Assembly: GCF_004364245.1 (NCBI RefSeq)
Contig: NZ_SOAV01000003.1
Location: forward strand, 372,001-436,000
DNA from: Streptomyces sp. BK208
Lineage (GTDB): Bacteria; Actinomycetota; Actinomycetes; Streptomycetales; Streptomycetaceae
DNA length: 64,000 nucleotides
Reading direction: 5' to 3'
Below the pieces are notes generated by a model. The model searched no databases and was not told the origin of the DNA. It saw nothing but the letters and a program-made list of their open reading frames with translations. Shown in pieces: positions 25,185 through 33,889 of the stretch. Positions within the stretch are counted from its first letter, which is position 1; the number at the start of each line of letters is the position of its first letter. The position numbers and the translations under genes were made by a program.

Positions 25185-25778
25185 TCAGCCCTTGGGCGGC
25201 AGCGCGTTGTCCAGGAGGATTGCCGCGGCCGCCCGCGCATGCCGCCCGTAGTCCGCATCGTCCAGCACCATGGCCCGGCTGGCGGCGCCGTCCGCCAGGG
25301 TCACGAGTTGCTCGGCGAGGACGGCGGGCTCGCGGCAGCCCAGTTCCGCGACCAGCCCGGCCACCAGGTGCACCATCAGCAGCTTGCGTTCGCGCGCGTA
25401 GGAGTGGACCGCGTTCTGCGGGTCGGGGTACTCCACGGCGGCGTCGATGAACGGGCATCCGCGCACGGGATCCGTGCCCGCCGGGAGCGGGTCGAACAGC
25501 GCGAGGACGCGCTCTCTGGCGGGGACGTCCTCGCGCACCAGCGTCGCCTCCAGGGTGCGCCCCGTCGAGGCGAGGTCCTGCAGGTGGGCGAGGACCAGAT
25601 CGTCCTTGGTGCGGAAGTGCGCGTAGAGGGTGCGCTTGGACACCGGCGCCCGCTCCGCGATCTGCTCCATGCCGGTCGCATTGATCCCCTGGACCGCGAA
25701 CAGTCCTGCTGCGGCGGCCAGGATGCGCTCCCGTCCTCCGCGTCCCTGCCGTCGAGGCGTCGTCGTCACCGAGGTCAT
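25185..25778 (-). CDS. TetR/AcrR family repressor
   Basis: A 197-residue protein with the N-terminal TetR helix-turn-helix (RILAAAAGLFAVQGINATGM, then PVSKRTLYAHFRTKDDLVLA) and a helical ligand-binding part. TATACT lies 7 bp before the ATG and no ribosome site is visible, so the mRNA may be leaderless. Two 18-bp operator-like dyads lie between this gene and the divergent nitroreductase gene, the usual design of a TetR repressor controlling itself and its neighbour. Confidence 0.9.
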   Translation of the reverse strand: MTSVTTTPRRQGRGGRERILAAAAGLFAVQGINATGMEQIAERAPVSKRTLYAHFRTKDDLVLAHLQDLASTGRTLEATLVREDVPARERVLALFDPLPAGTDPVRGCPFIDAAVEYPDPQNAVHSYARERKLLMVHLVAGLVAELGCREPAVLAEQLVTLADGAASRAMVLDDADYGRHARAAAAILLDNALPPKG

Positions 25779-25785
25779 GACGCAA

Positions 25786-25803
25786 GTATACGGCGCCGTT
25801 TAC
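25786..25803. promoter_or_regulatory. TetR operator candidate 1
   Basis: GTATACGGCGCCGTTTAC, two 7-bp arms around GCGC with one mismatch. It overlaps the TATACT promoter element of the TetR gene. Confidence 0.65.
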
Positions 25804-25836
25804 TTCAACGGGGGCGCTTGGGTACAGTCCCCTCAG

Positions 25837-25854
25837 GTAAACGAATGCGTTTAC
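25837..25854. promoter_or_regulatory. TetR operator candidate 2
   Basis: GTAAACGAATGCGTTTAC, two perfect 7-bp arms around AATG. It lies 26 bp before the nitroreductase start. It shares the xGTAAACG half-site with candidate 1. Confidence 0.7.
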
Positions 25855-25880
25855 TCGAAGCCGCCCCTGAGGAGAGTTCG

Positions 25881-26621
25881 ATGAGTGAGCCGACCGCTAC
25901 CCCGACCCGGGCGACCCAGACGCCCACCGGCGGGATACGGACCGGCGGGACGCCGATGCCGCGGTACGCCGAGCAGCTGATCCGCGGACGCCACGCGACC
26001 CGGGCCTTCCGCCCCGACCCCGTGCCCGAAGACACTCTGCGCGCGGTCTTCGCCCTGGCCGGCGCCGCGCCGTCCAACTCCAACGCGCAACCGTGGCGGG
26101 TCGAGGTCGTCGGCGGCGCACAGCGGGACCGCCTGGCCGACGCCCTTCGCACGGCCCACGCCGAGCAACGCGTCACGCCCGACTACCCGTACTCCGAGGG
26201 CATGTACGCACCGGTCCACCAGGAGCGACGGGCCGCCTTCGGCGCCGACCTGTACGGGGCGCTGAACATCGGCCCCGAGGACCACACGGCCCGTGCGGCC
26301 TACGACGCCGAGAGCCTGGGCTTCTACGGGGCACCCCATGCCGCATTCCTGTTCGTCACCGGCGACGGGGGTCCGCGACTGGCCGCCGACGTCGGCGCCT
26401 ACCTGCAGACCTTGCTGCTGGCCCTGACCGCCCACGGCGTGTCCAGTTGCCCGCAAGGCCTGCTGAGCTTCTACGCCGACACCGTCCGCGACGAACTGGG
26501 AGTGGAAGAGGGGAAGCTGCTCGTGGGGATCTCCTTCGGCTACGCCGACGAGAACGCGCCGGTGAACCGGGTCTCAACCGGCCGGGCGGCGCTGTCGGCG
26601 ACCACCACCTTCCACGCCTAG
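25881..26621 (+). CDS. nitroreductase family protein
   Basis: A 246-residue FMN-dependent oxidoreductase. RGRHATRAFRPDPVPEDTLR is the FMN-binding N-terminal motif. APSNSNAQPWRVEVV, LGFYGAPHAAFLFVTG and the C-terminal GKLLVGISFGYADENAPVN follow the family order. Members reduce nitro compounds, quinones or enones with NAD(P)H. GGAGAG lies about 7 nt before the ATG. Control by the divergent TetR repressor through two palindromes is likely. Inferred use: detoxification of an electrophilic compound. Confidence 0.9.
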   Translation: MSEPTATPTRATQTPTGGIRTGGTPMPRYAEQLIRGRHATRAFRPDPVPEDTLRAVFALAGAAPSNSNAQPWRVEVVGGAQRDRLADALRTAHAEQRVTPDYPYSEGMYAPVHQERRAAFGADLYGALNIGPEDHTARAAYDAESLGFYGAPHAAFLFVTGDGGPRLAADVGAYLQTLLLALTAHGVSSCPQGLLSFYADTVRDELGVEEGKLLVGISFGYADENAPVNRVSTGRAALSATTTFHA

Positions 26622-26724
26622 AGACCCTTCCGCAGGGTCCTGACCACGACGTCTCGTCGAGGAACGCGACCCCGTGTCCCGCAGGCCGCGTCGGTCGCGT
26701 TCAGCAGCCGGATCTCCGCCGCCC

Positions 26725-27483
26725 TCACTCGGTCCGCAGCACGTCGACCCCGTTCTCCGCGAGCTGCTCGATCACCGGGTCGTGCGGGGCCCGGTCCGTG
26801 ATGAGGCCGGTGATGTCCTCCCAGGGCAGGACACGGAACCGGGAAGCGGTGCCGATCTTCTCGGAGGAGGCCAGCACGTAGGTGTCCGCCGCTCGCGCGG
26901 CGAGAGCGCGCTTCATCGCCGCGTCCTCCGCGTCGCCGGTGGTGAGCCCCGCCTCGGGGTGCACGCCGGTGACGCCGAGGAGGAAGAGGTCGGCGGAGAC
27001 GTTCTGCGCGGCCTCGACCGCAGCCGCGCCGCAGGCGACCGCCGAGTGCTTGAAGAGGCGGCCCCCCAGCATGAAGACCTCGGCCTGCGGGTGGTCGAGC
27101 AGCGCGACGGCGATCGGCGGACTGTGGGTGATCACGGTGCAGGCCAGATCCCGCGGGAGCGCGTGGGCGACGGCCAGGGCGGTGGTGCCGCCGTCGAGGA
27201 TCACCGTGCCGCCGGGCCGTACGAGCCCGGCGGCCACCGCCGCGACCTTCCGTTTGCCGTCCGGGGCCACGCTCTGCCGGGCGCCGTAGTCCACCACGGC
27301 CGGTGAGACGGGCAGCGCCCCGCCGTAGACCCGCTGGCACAGCCCCTCACTCGCCAGGTCGCGCAGGTCACGCCTCACGGAGTCCTCGGAGATCCGCAGC
27401 TCGGCGGCAACCTCCTTGGCGACGATCTTGCCCCGCCGGGCCAGCAGATCCAGCAGGTGATCGCGTCGTTCGGCAGCCAGCAT
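26725..27483 (-). CDS. DeoR family transcriptional regulator
   Basis: A 252-residue protein. The N-terminal DeoR winged helix (RRDHLLDLLARRGKIVAKEV, then SEDSVRRDLRDLASEGLCQR) is followed by VYGGAL and a sugar-phosphate-isomerase-like sensor domain (VILDGGTTALAVAHAL, VFMLGGRL, FLLGVTGVHPEAGLTT). DeoR proteins usually repress catabolic genes and are released by phosphorylated sugars. GGGAGAG lies 8 nt before the ATG. It is divergent from the DUF4406-NUDIX pair with a 48-bp gap, so control of that pair is likely. Confidence 0.9.
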   Translation of the reverse strand: MLAAERRDHLLDLLARRGKIVAKEVAAELRISEDSVRRDLRDLASEGLCQRVYGGALPVSPAVVDYGARQSVAPDGKRKVAAVAAGLVRPGGTVILDGGTTALAVAHALPRDLACTVITHSPPIAVALLDHPQAEVFMLGGRLFKHSAVACGAAAVEAAQNVSADLFLLGVTGVHPEAGLTTGDAEDAAMKRALAARAADTYVLASSEKIGTASRFRVLPWEDITGLITDRAPHDPVIEQLAENGVDVLRTE

Positions 27484-27531
27484 CCTTGTTCTCTCCCGTT
27501 CTTGCACGTTTCTGCATGTATCGTAGCGCCC

Positions 27532-27915
27532 ATGACCGACAAGCCCATGCTGATCCTCATCGCCGGTCCCTATCGGTCCGGCACCGACGGCGACCCACAG
27601 GCCATGGCCGCCAATCTCGCGCGCCTCGAATCGGCGGCGTGGCCCGTCTTCGCCGCCGGGCACCTCCCCGTCATCGGGGAGTGGATCGCCCTGCCCGTGC
27701 TGCGCTCGGCCGGCGCGGGCCCCACCGACCGCCTCGCCGACGAGGTGCTGTACCCGACGGCCGAGCGCCTGCTGGCCCGCTGCGACGCCGTGCTGCGGCT
27801 GCCCGGCGAGTCCGCCGGTGCCGACCAGGACGTCGCTCTCGCGCGCCGCCGCGGCCTGCCCGTCTACTACGACGTCGCGGAGATCCCGGCCCTCGACCGG
27901 CAGGGCGCGGCGTGA
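27532..27915 (+). CDS. DUF4406 family protein (nucleoside 2-deoxyribosyltransferase-like)
   Basis: A 127-residue protein starting MTDKPMLILIAGPYRSGTDG, followed by LARLESAAWPVFAAGHLPVI, ADEVLYPTAERLLARCDAVL and SAGADQDVALARRRGLPVYY. This is the DUF4406 pattern, related to nucleoside 2-deoxyribosyltransferases. No clear ribosome site precedes the ATG; translation may start near the 5' end of the mRNA. GTGA overlap with the NUDIX gene shows a coupled pair. A nucleotide or nucleotide-sugar substrate is likely; the exact reaction is unknown. Confidence 0.8.
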   Translation: MTDKPMLILIAGPYRSGTDGDPQAMAANLARLESAAWPVFAAGHLPVIGEWIALPVLRSAGAGPTDRLADEVLYPTAERLLARCDAVLRLPGESAGADQDVALARRRGLPVYYDVAEIPALDRQGAA

Positions 27916-28613
27916 CGCCCCGCCCCGGTGTGGACGTCCCGGACCACCGCGGGCGGACAGGGCTCGACCGGACCGGGCGCGCTCTCGACCGCAATCCGGC
28001 CGTCAGGGTCCGCGACGTCGAGCTGACGTCCCAGGGCTGGCACGTACTGCGCCGCACCACCTTCGACTACCGCCGCCGCGACGGCCGCTGGGAGACGCAG
28101 GTGCGCGAGACGTACGACCGCGGCAACGGCGCCGTCGTCCTGCCCTATGACACCGGACGCCGCTGTGTCCTGCTCACGCGCCAGTTCCGGTACCCGGCCT
28201 ACGTCAACGACCACCCCGACGGCATGCTCGTCGAGGCCGCGGCCGGTCTGCTCGACGCGGACGATCCGCACACCGCGATCCGCCGCGAGGCGGCCGAGGA
28301 ACTCGGCGTCACCCTCGGCCCGCTCACCCACGTCCTCGACGCCTACATGAGCCCCGGCTCCGTCACCGAACGCCTCCACTTCTTCGCCGCCCCCTACTCT
28401 CCCGCCGACCGCGTCGGAGCCGGCGGCGGAGTGGAAGAGGAAGGCGAGGACATCGAGGTCCTCGAAGTGCCCTTCACCGAAGCCCTCGCCATGACCCGCG
28501 ACGGACGCATCACCGACGGCAAGACCGTCCTGCTCCTGCAATGGGCGGCCCTGGACGGCCCCTTCTCCCCGCACCCGGCAGGCCCGGTCGCCACCACCTC
28601 ACCTCACCGATGA
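27912..28613 (+). CDS. NUDIX hydrolase, NudK-like
   Basis: A 233-residue protein. The NUDIX box is in GLLDADDPHTAIRREAAEEL-GV, with spacing like NudK (GDP-mannose hydrolase), with Asp in place of the first Glu. VLLTRQFRYPAYVNDHPDGM and the substrate-side YMSPGSVTERLHFF also fit the ADP-ribose/GDP-mannose group. Start by GTG in a GTGA overlap with the DUF4406 gene. The pair, with the sugar-responsive DeoR regulator, points to turnover of a nucleotide sugar or ADP-ribose. Substrate inferred. Confidence 0.88.
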   Translation: MTPRPGVDVPDHRGRTGLDRTGRALDRNPAVRVRDVELTSQGWHVLRRTTFDYRRRDGRWETQVRETYDRGNGAVVLPYDTGRRCVLLTRQFRYPAYVNDHPDGMLVEAAAGLLDADDPHTAIRREAAEELGVTLGPLTHVLDAYMSPGSVTERLHFFAAPYSPADRVGAGGGVEEEGEDIEVLEVPFTEALAMTRDGRITDGKTVLLLQWAALDGPFSPHPAGPVATTSPHR

Positions 28614-29044
28614 CGTCCGGCCGGCGCGGTACGCGACGGCGCGCGCCACGTGCCGGAGTTCCGGGTGGGTCCGGCCGCGTCGGCATCACGGTGGGTGATA
28701 CTCCGCATGGCGGCCGGCAGGGGCTGGGGGATGCTGTGGCGGAAGCAGTGGGCGAGGGTGGCGGCCGCGATGTCGAACCGGTCGCGTTCGTGGCCCGGAG
28801 GGCGGGCCCGCATCTGCCGAACGGGACAGCCGACCGCCGCGGGGCCGTCGCCGCGGCTCGCCTTTCGAAAGACCACCCGTACGCGCGGCCGAACGAAGCG
28901 GTTTCCACCGTTCGCGCGCTGTTCGGTGCTTTTCGTACCGGGTCACGATCCGTACCGGTGTGAATTCGAGATTGGGTAAGTATCGCAGAAATCGTTCACT
29001 CGACTGCCGCGCATCCGACGGAGTAGGCAGACGTTACTTCGGAT
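28614..29044. other. intergenic region with an AT-richer promoter end
   Basis: No gene supported in 431 bp. The last 100 bp, before the 78-residue gene, are clearly AT-richer than the surroundings (GAATTCGAGATTGGGTAAG) and probably contain its promoter. No RNA gene or repeat seen. Confidence 0.4.
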
Positions 29045-29281
29045 ATGACCGAGGAACACGGGGAATTGACAGCGCTCGGCCCGTACGCCTACAGGCCCGG
29101 CAGAGATCACTTTCCGTCACCGGGTGACGGAACCCTGACCAGAGGCGGTCAGCCCGTCCCGCTCCGGGTCACCGAACCCGTGCTGCAACGCTTCCTCGAC
29201 GTCATGACCGAGCTGGAGATCGGCCTCGCCGAGCGATGGGGCCGTACGCAGGGTTCGCTGACGTGCTCCCGGCCGGAGTGA
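29045..29281 (+). CDS. small hypothetical protein
   Basis: A 78-residue acidic protein: MTEEHGELTALGPYAYRPGR, then PVPLRVTEPVLQRFLDVMTE and LEIGLAERWG. No domain recognised and no membrane segment. It ends 10 bp before the DUF2637 gene, in the same direction, which suggests co-transcription. The ribosome site before the ATG is poor, so the start is uncertain. Confidence 0.5.
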   Translation: MTEEHGELTALGPYAYRPGRDHFPSPGDGTLTRGGQPVPLRVTEPVLQRFLDVMTELEIGLAERWGRTQGSLTCSRPE

Positions 29282-29291
29282 TCGGCGCCCC

Positions 29292-30176
29292 GTGTACGAA
29301 GAACACCCGCACCCCGACATGCCGTACGGCGAGGGAGCCTTCCGCGTCACCGGCACCGGCACCGGCAGGCACCGGGCGCCCGAGGCGGCCTACCAGGAGG
29401 TCCTGGTCCCGCCCGAACCCGGCTGGGACCCGGCCGAGGAACTCGCGTTCCTGCTCCAGGACGCGATGGAGCAGCAGACCGTCGCCCCCTCCCCCGCCGC
29501 CACGGACACTTCGGCGCTCGCGCCCGCCCCGGGCACACCGCTGAGCAATCTCCAGGAGATCACGGCGGAGTTGCCCCCGTTGAGGGAGTCCCCGACGAGC
29601 CATCGCAGGGTCCGCAGAGGGAGAAGGGTGAGCAGGCTGCGCGCCGCGAGCCTGTTCGTCGCCGCGCTGGCCGCGGTCATCGCGGCCTCCGTGAGCCTGT
29701 TCGGCGGCATGGTGGCCTACGAGCCGCTGCGGCTGGCCGCCGTGACCCGCACGCGTGGCAGCGTCGTGTCGTGGTGGCCGCTGCTGGTCTACGGGCCCTG
29801 GCTGGTGGCCTCGCTCGCGGTGCTGCGGTCGGCGCTGCACCAGCGCCGCGCGGTGCACTCCTGGGCCGTCGTGCTGCTGTTCTCGGCCATCGCGATGCTG
29901 CTGTGCATCGCCGAGGCGCCCAGGACCGTCAGCGACGCCGCCGCGGCCGCCCTGCCCGGTCTGGCCTCGCTGGTCTGCTTCCAGCAGGTCGTCCGCCAGA
30001 TCACGCTCACCCGGCCGCCCCGGCGCGCGGTGCCGCGCCACCGGCAGCGCGCCGCGGTCGCACCGGGTGACGAGGCGTCGGGCAGGGCCGCCTCCGACCC
30101 GGTGGCCCTCCCGCAGCAGCGGCAGCACATGGTGCGTTCACCGCGACCCGGCACGGGCCCCGGGAAAAGAGCCTGA
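29292..30176 (+). CDS. DUF2637 membrane protein
   Basis: A 294-residue protein. About 115 residues of flexible N-terminus (many Pro, Glu) are followed by four TM helices: AASLFVAALAAVIAASVSLF, WWPLLVYGPWLVASLAVL, SWAVVLLFSAIAMLLCIAEA and AAALPGLASLVCFQ. A basic, Gln/Pro-rich tail ends the protein. DUF2637 proteins are common in Streptomyces chromosomes and plasmids; some spread (spd)-type plasmid proteins share the fold. Function unknown. A GTG with weak upstream signal is used; an ATG 27 nt downstream is possible. A hairpin follows. Confidence 0.75.
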   Translation: MYEEHPHPDMPYGEGAFRVTGTGTGRHRAPEAAYQEVLVPPEPGWDPAEELAFLLQDAMEQQTVAPSPAATDTSALAPAPGTPLSNLQEITAELPPLRESPTSHRRVRRGRRVSRLRAASLFVAALAAVIAASVSLFGGMVAYEPLRLAAVTRTRGSVVSWWPLLVYGPWLVASLAVLRSALHQRRAVHSWAVVLLFSAIAMLLCIAEAPRTVSDAAAAALPGLASLVCFQQVVRQITLTRPPRRAVPRHRQRAAVAPGDEASGRAASDPVALPQQRQHMVRSPRPGTGPGKRA

Positions 30177-30208
30177 ACCCCGGCGGAACAAGCTGATAGG
30201 AACCGGTC

Positions 30209-30241
30209 CCCCTTTCCTCCCCGGGGCGTAGGGGAAAGGGG
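30209..30241. terminator. hairpin after DUF2637 gene
   Basis: CCCCTTTCC and GGAAAGGGG pair over 9 bp around a 15-nt loop. It lies between two convergent genes and may stop both. Confidence 0.65.
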
Positions 30242-30306
30242 AGATGCGGAACGCGGACCGGGCCGCGTCCGGGGAGGTCCGGAGGGCGAGCGCCGGGGGC
30301 GAGGGG

Positions 30307-30885
<579 letters not shown>

Positions 30886-30989
30886 TCACGCTTGCCGCGC
30901 GGGACTTGGCGACGCGCCCACGGCGGGCGCACGGTCGGTACACGCGACGGTCCCGACGACGGGACGGTCTCCCGACGTGGAGGTGCGCC

Positions 30990-31199
30990 ATGTGTACCCA
31001 CCGGACTTCCTGCCCCGCGGCCGGCTCCCCCGAGGCGCGGGCCGTCACCGCGCACGTCGTCGCCGCCCACCCGGAGCAGGGGTGGAATTTGCTGTGCGAC
31101 GGCACGATCGTCTTCGACGACACCGGAGAGCTGCGGCCCGACGGTCTGGTCGTCGTCCCGCACCGGGTGCCCGGCGGACACCTGGCGACGGCCGCCTGA
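30990..31199 (+). CDS. DUF5999 family small protein
   Basis: A 69-residue protein: MCTHRTSCPAAGSPEARAVT, HPEQGWNLLCDGTIVFDDTG and a C-terminal PHR. The pattern MC-x-H...C...HPEQGW-x-LLC-x-G...DTGE is that of DUF5999, a small family in Streptomyces. Two Cys/His near the N-terminus might bind metal. GGAGG lies 6 nt before the ATG. Function unknown. Confidence 0.8.
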   Translation: MCTHRTSCPAAGSPEARAVTAHVVAAHPEQGWNLLCDGTIVFDDTGELRPDGLVVVPHRVPGGHLATAA

Positions 31200-31222
31200 C
31201 CGCCCGCGGGCCGCGACGGTGG

Positions 31223-32050
31223 TCAGTGCTTCTCGGCGATGAACTCCCGCAGCAGGGAGGCGAGCAGCTCCGGCTGGTCCTCGGGGATCAGCGTCCGGGT
31301 GTTCTCGACCTCCACCAGCCGTCCCTGCGGGAGGAGTTCGGCCAGGCGCCGGCCGTGGGCACGGGGCATCATCAGGTCCTCGGTCGCCCAGACGACGAGT
31401 GCGGGCCGGTCGAATCTCCGCAGCCCCTGGGCGGCCTCCAGCAGTTCGTCACGGCGGACGTGGGTGCCGTAGTGGCGGAAGTCGCGCCGGATCGCCGGGT
31501 CGGTGCGCAGCGGTCGCAGCCAGCCGTCGACGACCGCGTCCGGCACGGGCCGCTTGGTGAGGGCGCCGATGCCGACCGGGAGGCGGCGCAGCGGCTTGAG
31601 GCCGAGGGTGCGCACCAGCAGGGACACGCCGCCGGGGGCCCGGCAGGCGATGCCGATCAGCTTCCCGGGCAGGCCCGGCGGGTAGTTGTCGAACGCCTCG
31701 CACGCGACGAGCGCCAGCCGTGCGAGCCGCTCCGGGTGCCGGGCGGCCACCGTCTGGGCGCGCCCGCAGTCGTTCTCGACGAGGGTGACGTCCGTCAGGT
31801 CCAGGCGGTCGAGGAACTCGGCGATCAGTTCGTTGACCAGGTCGGGCGTGGGTGGCCGGCGCATCGGGCGGCGGTGGGCGCCGTAGGGCAGGGTGGGCGC
31901 CACGACCCGGTGGTCGGTGCGCAGGTCGGCGACGACGTTGCGCCAGACGGTGGCGTCGTGGACGAGGCCGTGGAGGAGGACGACGACCGGGCCCTCGCCG
32001 CCGGTGTCCTCGTACTCGATGGTTCCCGCGCTCAGTTCGATGTCCGGCAT
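31223..32050 (-). CDS. alpha/beta hydrolase fold protein
   Basis: A 275-residue protein. VVVLLHGLVHDATVWRNVVA is the oxyanion-loop region. The nucleophile elbow reads LVENDCGRAQ, with Asp in the place of the usual Ser, as in haloalkane and fluoroacetate dehalogenase relatives. VVWATEDLMMP carries the second acid. In the place of the catalytic His the sequence is VENTRTLIPEDQP with no His, so hydrolytic activity is doubtful. It ends the strand block of the RidA and acyl-CoA dehydrogenase genes, 27 bp after RidA, so it may belong to that operon. Confidence 0.8.
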   Translation of the reverse strand: MPDIELSAGTIEYEDTGGEGPVVVLLHGLVHDATVWRNVVADLRTDHRVVAPTLPYGAHRRPMRRPPTPDLVNELIAEFLDRLDLTDVTLVENDCGRAQTVAARHPERLARLALVACEAFDNYPPGLPGKLIGIACRAPGGVSLLVRTLGLKPLRRLPVGIGALTKRPVPDAVVDGWLRPLRTDPAIRRDFRHYGTHVRRDELLEAAQGLRRFDRPALVVWATEDLMMPRAHGRRLAELLPQGRLVEVENTRTLIPEDQPELLASLLREFIAEKH

Positions 32051-32077
32051 GCCGGAATGGTAGGGCCAGGGGGGCGT

Positions 32078-32476
32078 CTACGGCAGTACGGCGAACCCGT
32101 CGAGTTCCACCAGCGCCCGCTCGTCCCACAGCCGTACGACCTCCACGACCGCCATCGCCGGGTAGTCGCGGCCGGCCAGCTCCCGCCAGGTGCGGCCGAG
32201 TTCGGCGGCGTGGACGCGGTAGGCGGCGACGTCCGTGGCGTAGACGGTGACGCGGGCGAGGTCGGCGGGGGTGCCGCCGGCGGCGCGCAGGGCGGTGAGC
32301 AGGTTAGTGAGGGCCCGCTCGAACTGGGCGGGGAGGGTGTCGCCGGTGACCTTGCCGTCGGTGTCGAGGGCCGTCTGGCCGGCGAGGAAGACGACGCGGG
32401 TACCGGTGGCGACGACGGCGTGGGAGAAGCCGGTGGGCGGGGACAGTTCGGGTGGGTTGACCCGTTCGGCGGTCAT
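32078..32476 (-). CDS. RidA family protein (enamine/imine deaminase)
   Basis: A 132-residue RidA (YjgF/UK114) protein: FSHAVVATGTRVVFLAGQTA, FERALTNLLTALRAAGG and VYATDVAAYRVHAAELGRTW. The terminal RALVELDGFAV holds the ELDG segment with the family Glu position. RidA hydrolyses reactive enamines and imines. The ATG overlaps the stop of the acyl-CoA dehydrogenase (ATGA). In an aminobenzoate pathway it could deaminate an enamine intermediate; this role is inferred. Confidence 0.88.
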   Translation of the reverse strand: MTAERVNPPELSPPTGFSHAVVATGTRVVFLAGQTALDTDGKVTGDTLPAQFERALTNLLTALRAAGGTPADLARVTVYATDVAAYRVHAAELGRTWRELAGRDYPAMAVVEVVRLWDERALVELDGFAVLP

Positions 32477-33750
32477 GCTCCGGCCTCCTCGGTCGCGGCG
32501 TGCCGCGTGCGGTGGGTGCGGTACAGCTCCTTCGCGACGATGCCGCGCTGCACCTCGCTCGCGCCCTCGTAGACGCGCGGCGCGCGCACCTCTCGGTAGA
32601 GGTGTTCGAGGAGGTGGCCGCGGCGCAGGGCACGGGCGCCGTGCAGCTGGACGGCCTTGTCGACGACGTACTGGGCGGTCTCGGTGGCGAGGAGTTTGGC
32701 CATCGCGGCGCGCTTCGGGACGTCCGGCGCGCCCGCGTCGTACGCCGTCGCCGCCGCGTAGACCAGCAGGCGGGCCGCCTCGGTGCGCAGGGCCATCTCG
32801 GCGACCTGGTGGGAGACGGCCTGGAGGTCGCACAGCTTGCCGCCGAAGGCGTCGCGGGCGGCGGTGTGGGCGAGGGTCGCGTCCAGGGCGGCCTGCGCCA
32901 TGCCGACGGCGAAGGCGCCGACGCTGGGACGGAACAGGTTGAGGGTGTCCATGGCCACCCGGAAGCCGCGGTCCGGCACGCCCAGGACGTCGTCGGCGGT
33001 GACGGGCACGGCGTCGAAGGCGAGGGCGCCGATGGGGTGCGGGGAGAGCATGTCGAGCGGGGTGCCGGTGAGGCCGGGGCGGTCGGCGGGCACGAGGAAG
33101 GCGGTGACGCCCCGGGCCCCGGCGCCGGGGGTGGTGCGGGCGAACACGGTGTAGAAGTCGGCCTCGGGGGCGTTGGAGATCCAGCACTTCTCGCCGGTGA
33201 GCCGCCAGGCGGAGCTGCCGTCGGCGTCGGCGGTCAGGGGGGCGGGGGGCGGGGCGGTCCCCTGCCCGGTGGTCGTACCCCTCCCTGCGTCCGGCGACGG
33301 CGAGGCCGTCCCCGCGCCGCGTCCCGTGCCGTCCAATCCGCCCTCGGGCTCCGCCCGGAGCGACAGCGCGGCCGCGTCCGAGCCCGCGTCCGGCTCGCTG
33401 AGGGCGAAGGCGGCCACCACCGTGCCGTCGCTCACCCCCGGGAGCCAGCGCGCGCGTTGTGACTCGGTGCCGTGCGCGTGCACGGGGTGGGCGCCCAGGC
33501 CCTGGAGGGCGAGGGCGGTCTCCGCCTCCGTGCAGGCGCGGGCGAGGGACTCGCGCATCAGGCACAGGTCGAGCGCGCCCGAGGTGAACAGCCGGGACAG
33601 CAGGCCGAGGGCGCCGAGTTCGGCGACCAGGGCGCGGTTGACGCGGCCCGGCTCGCCCTTCTCCGCGAGTGGACGCAGCCGTTCGGCGGCGAGGGCGCGC
33701 AGCTCGTCGCACCAGGCGAGTTGTTCCGGTTCGAGCGAGAATGCGGTCAT
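32473..33750 (-). CDS. acyl-CoA dehydrogenase with a low-complexity insert
   Basis: A 425-residue FAD enzyme. VAAFALSEPDAGSDAAALSL and WRLTGEKCWISNAPEADFYT form the flavin-binding beta domain. The C-terminal VYEGASEVQRGIVAKELYR holds the catalytic Glu. Between the two beta strands lies an insert of about 45 residues rich in Gly, Thr, Pro and Ala, absent from usual family members (about 380-400 residues), probably a surface loop. It is the first gene of the operon with RidA, divergent from the CoA ligase across a shared operator. In a CoA-thioester aromatic route it would oxidise a ring-cleavage or reduced product. Confidence 0.88.
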   Translation of the reverse strand: MTAFSLEPEQLAWCDELRALAAERLRPLAEKGEPGRVNRALVAELGALGLLSRLFTSGALDLCLMRESLARACTEAETALALQGLGAHPVHAHGTESQRARWLPGVSDGTVVAAFALSEPDAGSDAAALSLRAEPEGGLDGTGRGAGTASPSPDAGRGTTTGQGTAPPPAPLTADADGSSAWRLTGEKCWISNAPEADFYTVFARTTPGAGARGVTAFLVPADRPGLTGTPLDMLSPHPIGALAFDAVPVTADDVLGVPDRGFRVAMDTLNLFRPSVGAFAVGMAQAALDATLAHTAARDAFGGKLCDLQAVSHQVAEMALRTEAARLLVYAAATAYDAGAPDVPKRAAMAKLLATETAQYVVDKAVQLHGARALRRGHLLEHLYREVRAPRVYEGASEVQRGIVAKELYRTHRTRHAATEEAGA

Positions 33751-33822
33751 CGCCGGTCCCTTCCCCTGCTCCTCCACCCCGCGGACGGGCCGCCGGTCCG
33801 GATCCGAGGTTATCGCGCCCCG

Positions 33823-33836
33823 TTGACTGTCGTCAC
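33823..33836. promoter_or_regulatory. operator candidate of the aromatic acid locus, copy 1
   Basis: TTGACTGTCGTCAC, nearly the dyad GTGAC-TGTC-GTCAC, with GTTATC 10 bp before it and CGATACG 5 bp after it. The TTGACT with TACGCT 16 bp downstream could be the CoA ligase promoter. The same arrangement recurs at 40628. PaaX, encoded in the locus, is the likely ligand. Confidence 0.6.
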
Positions 33837-33889
33837 CAACACGATACGCTCGTTGCGCGAGCCCACCACGACAAAGGGGGCGAACCGCC

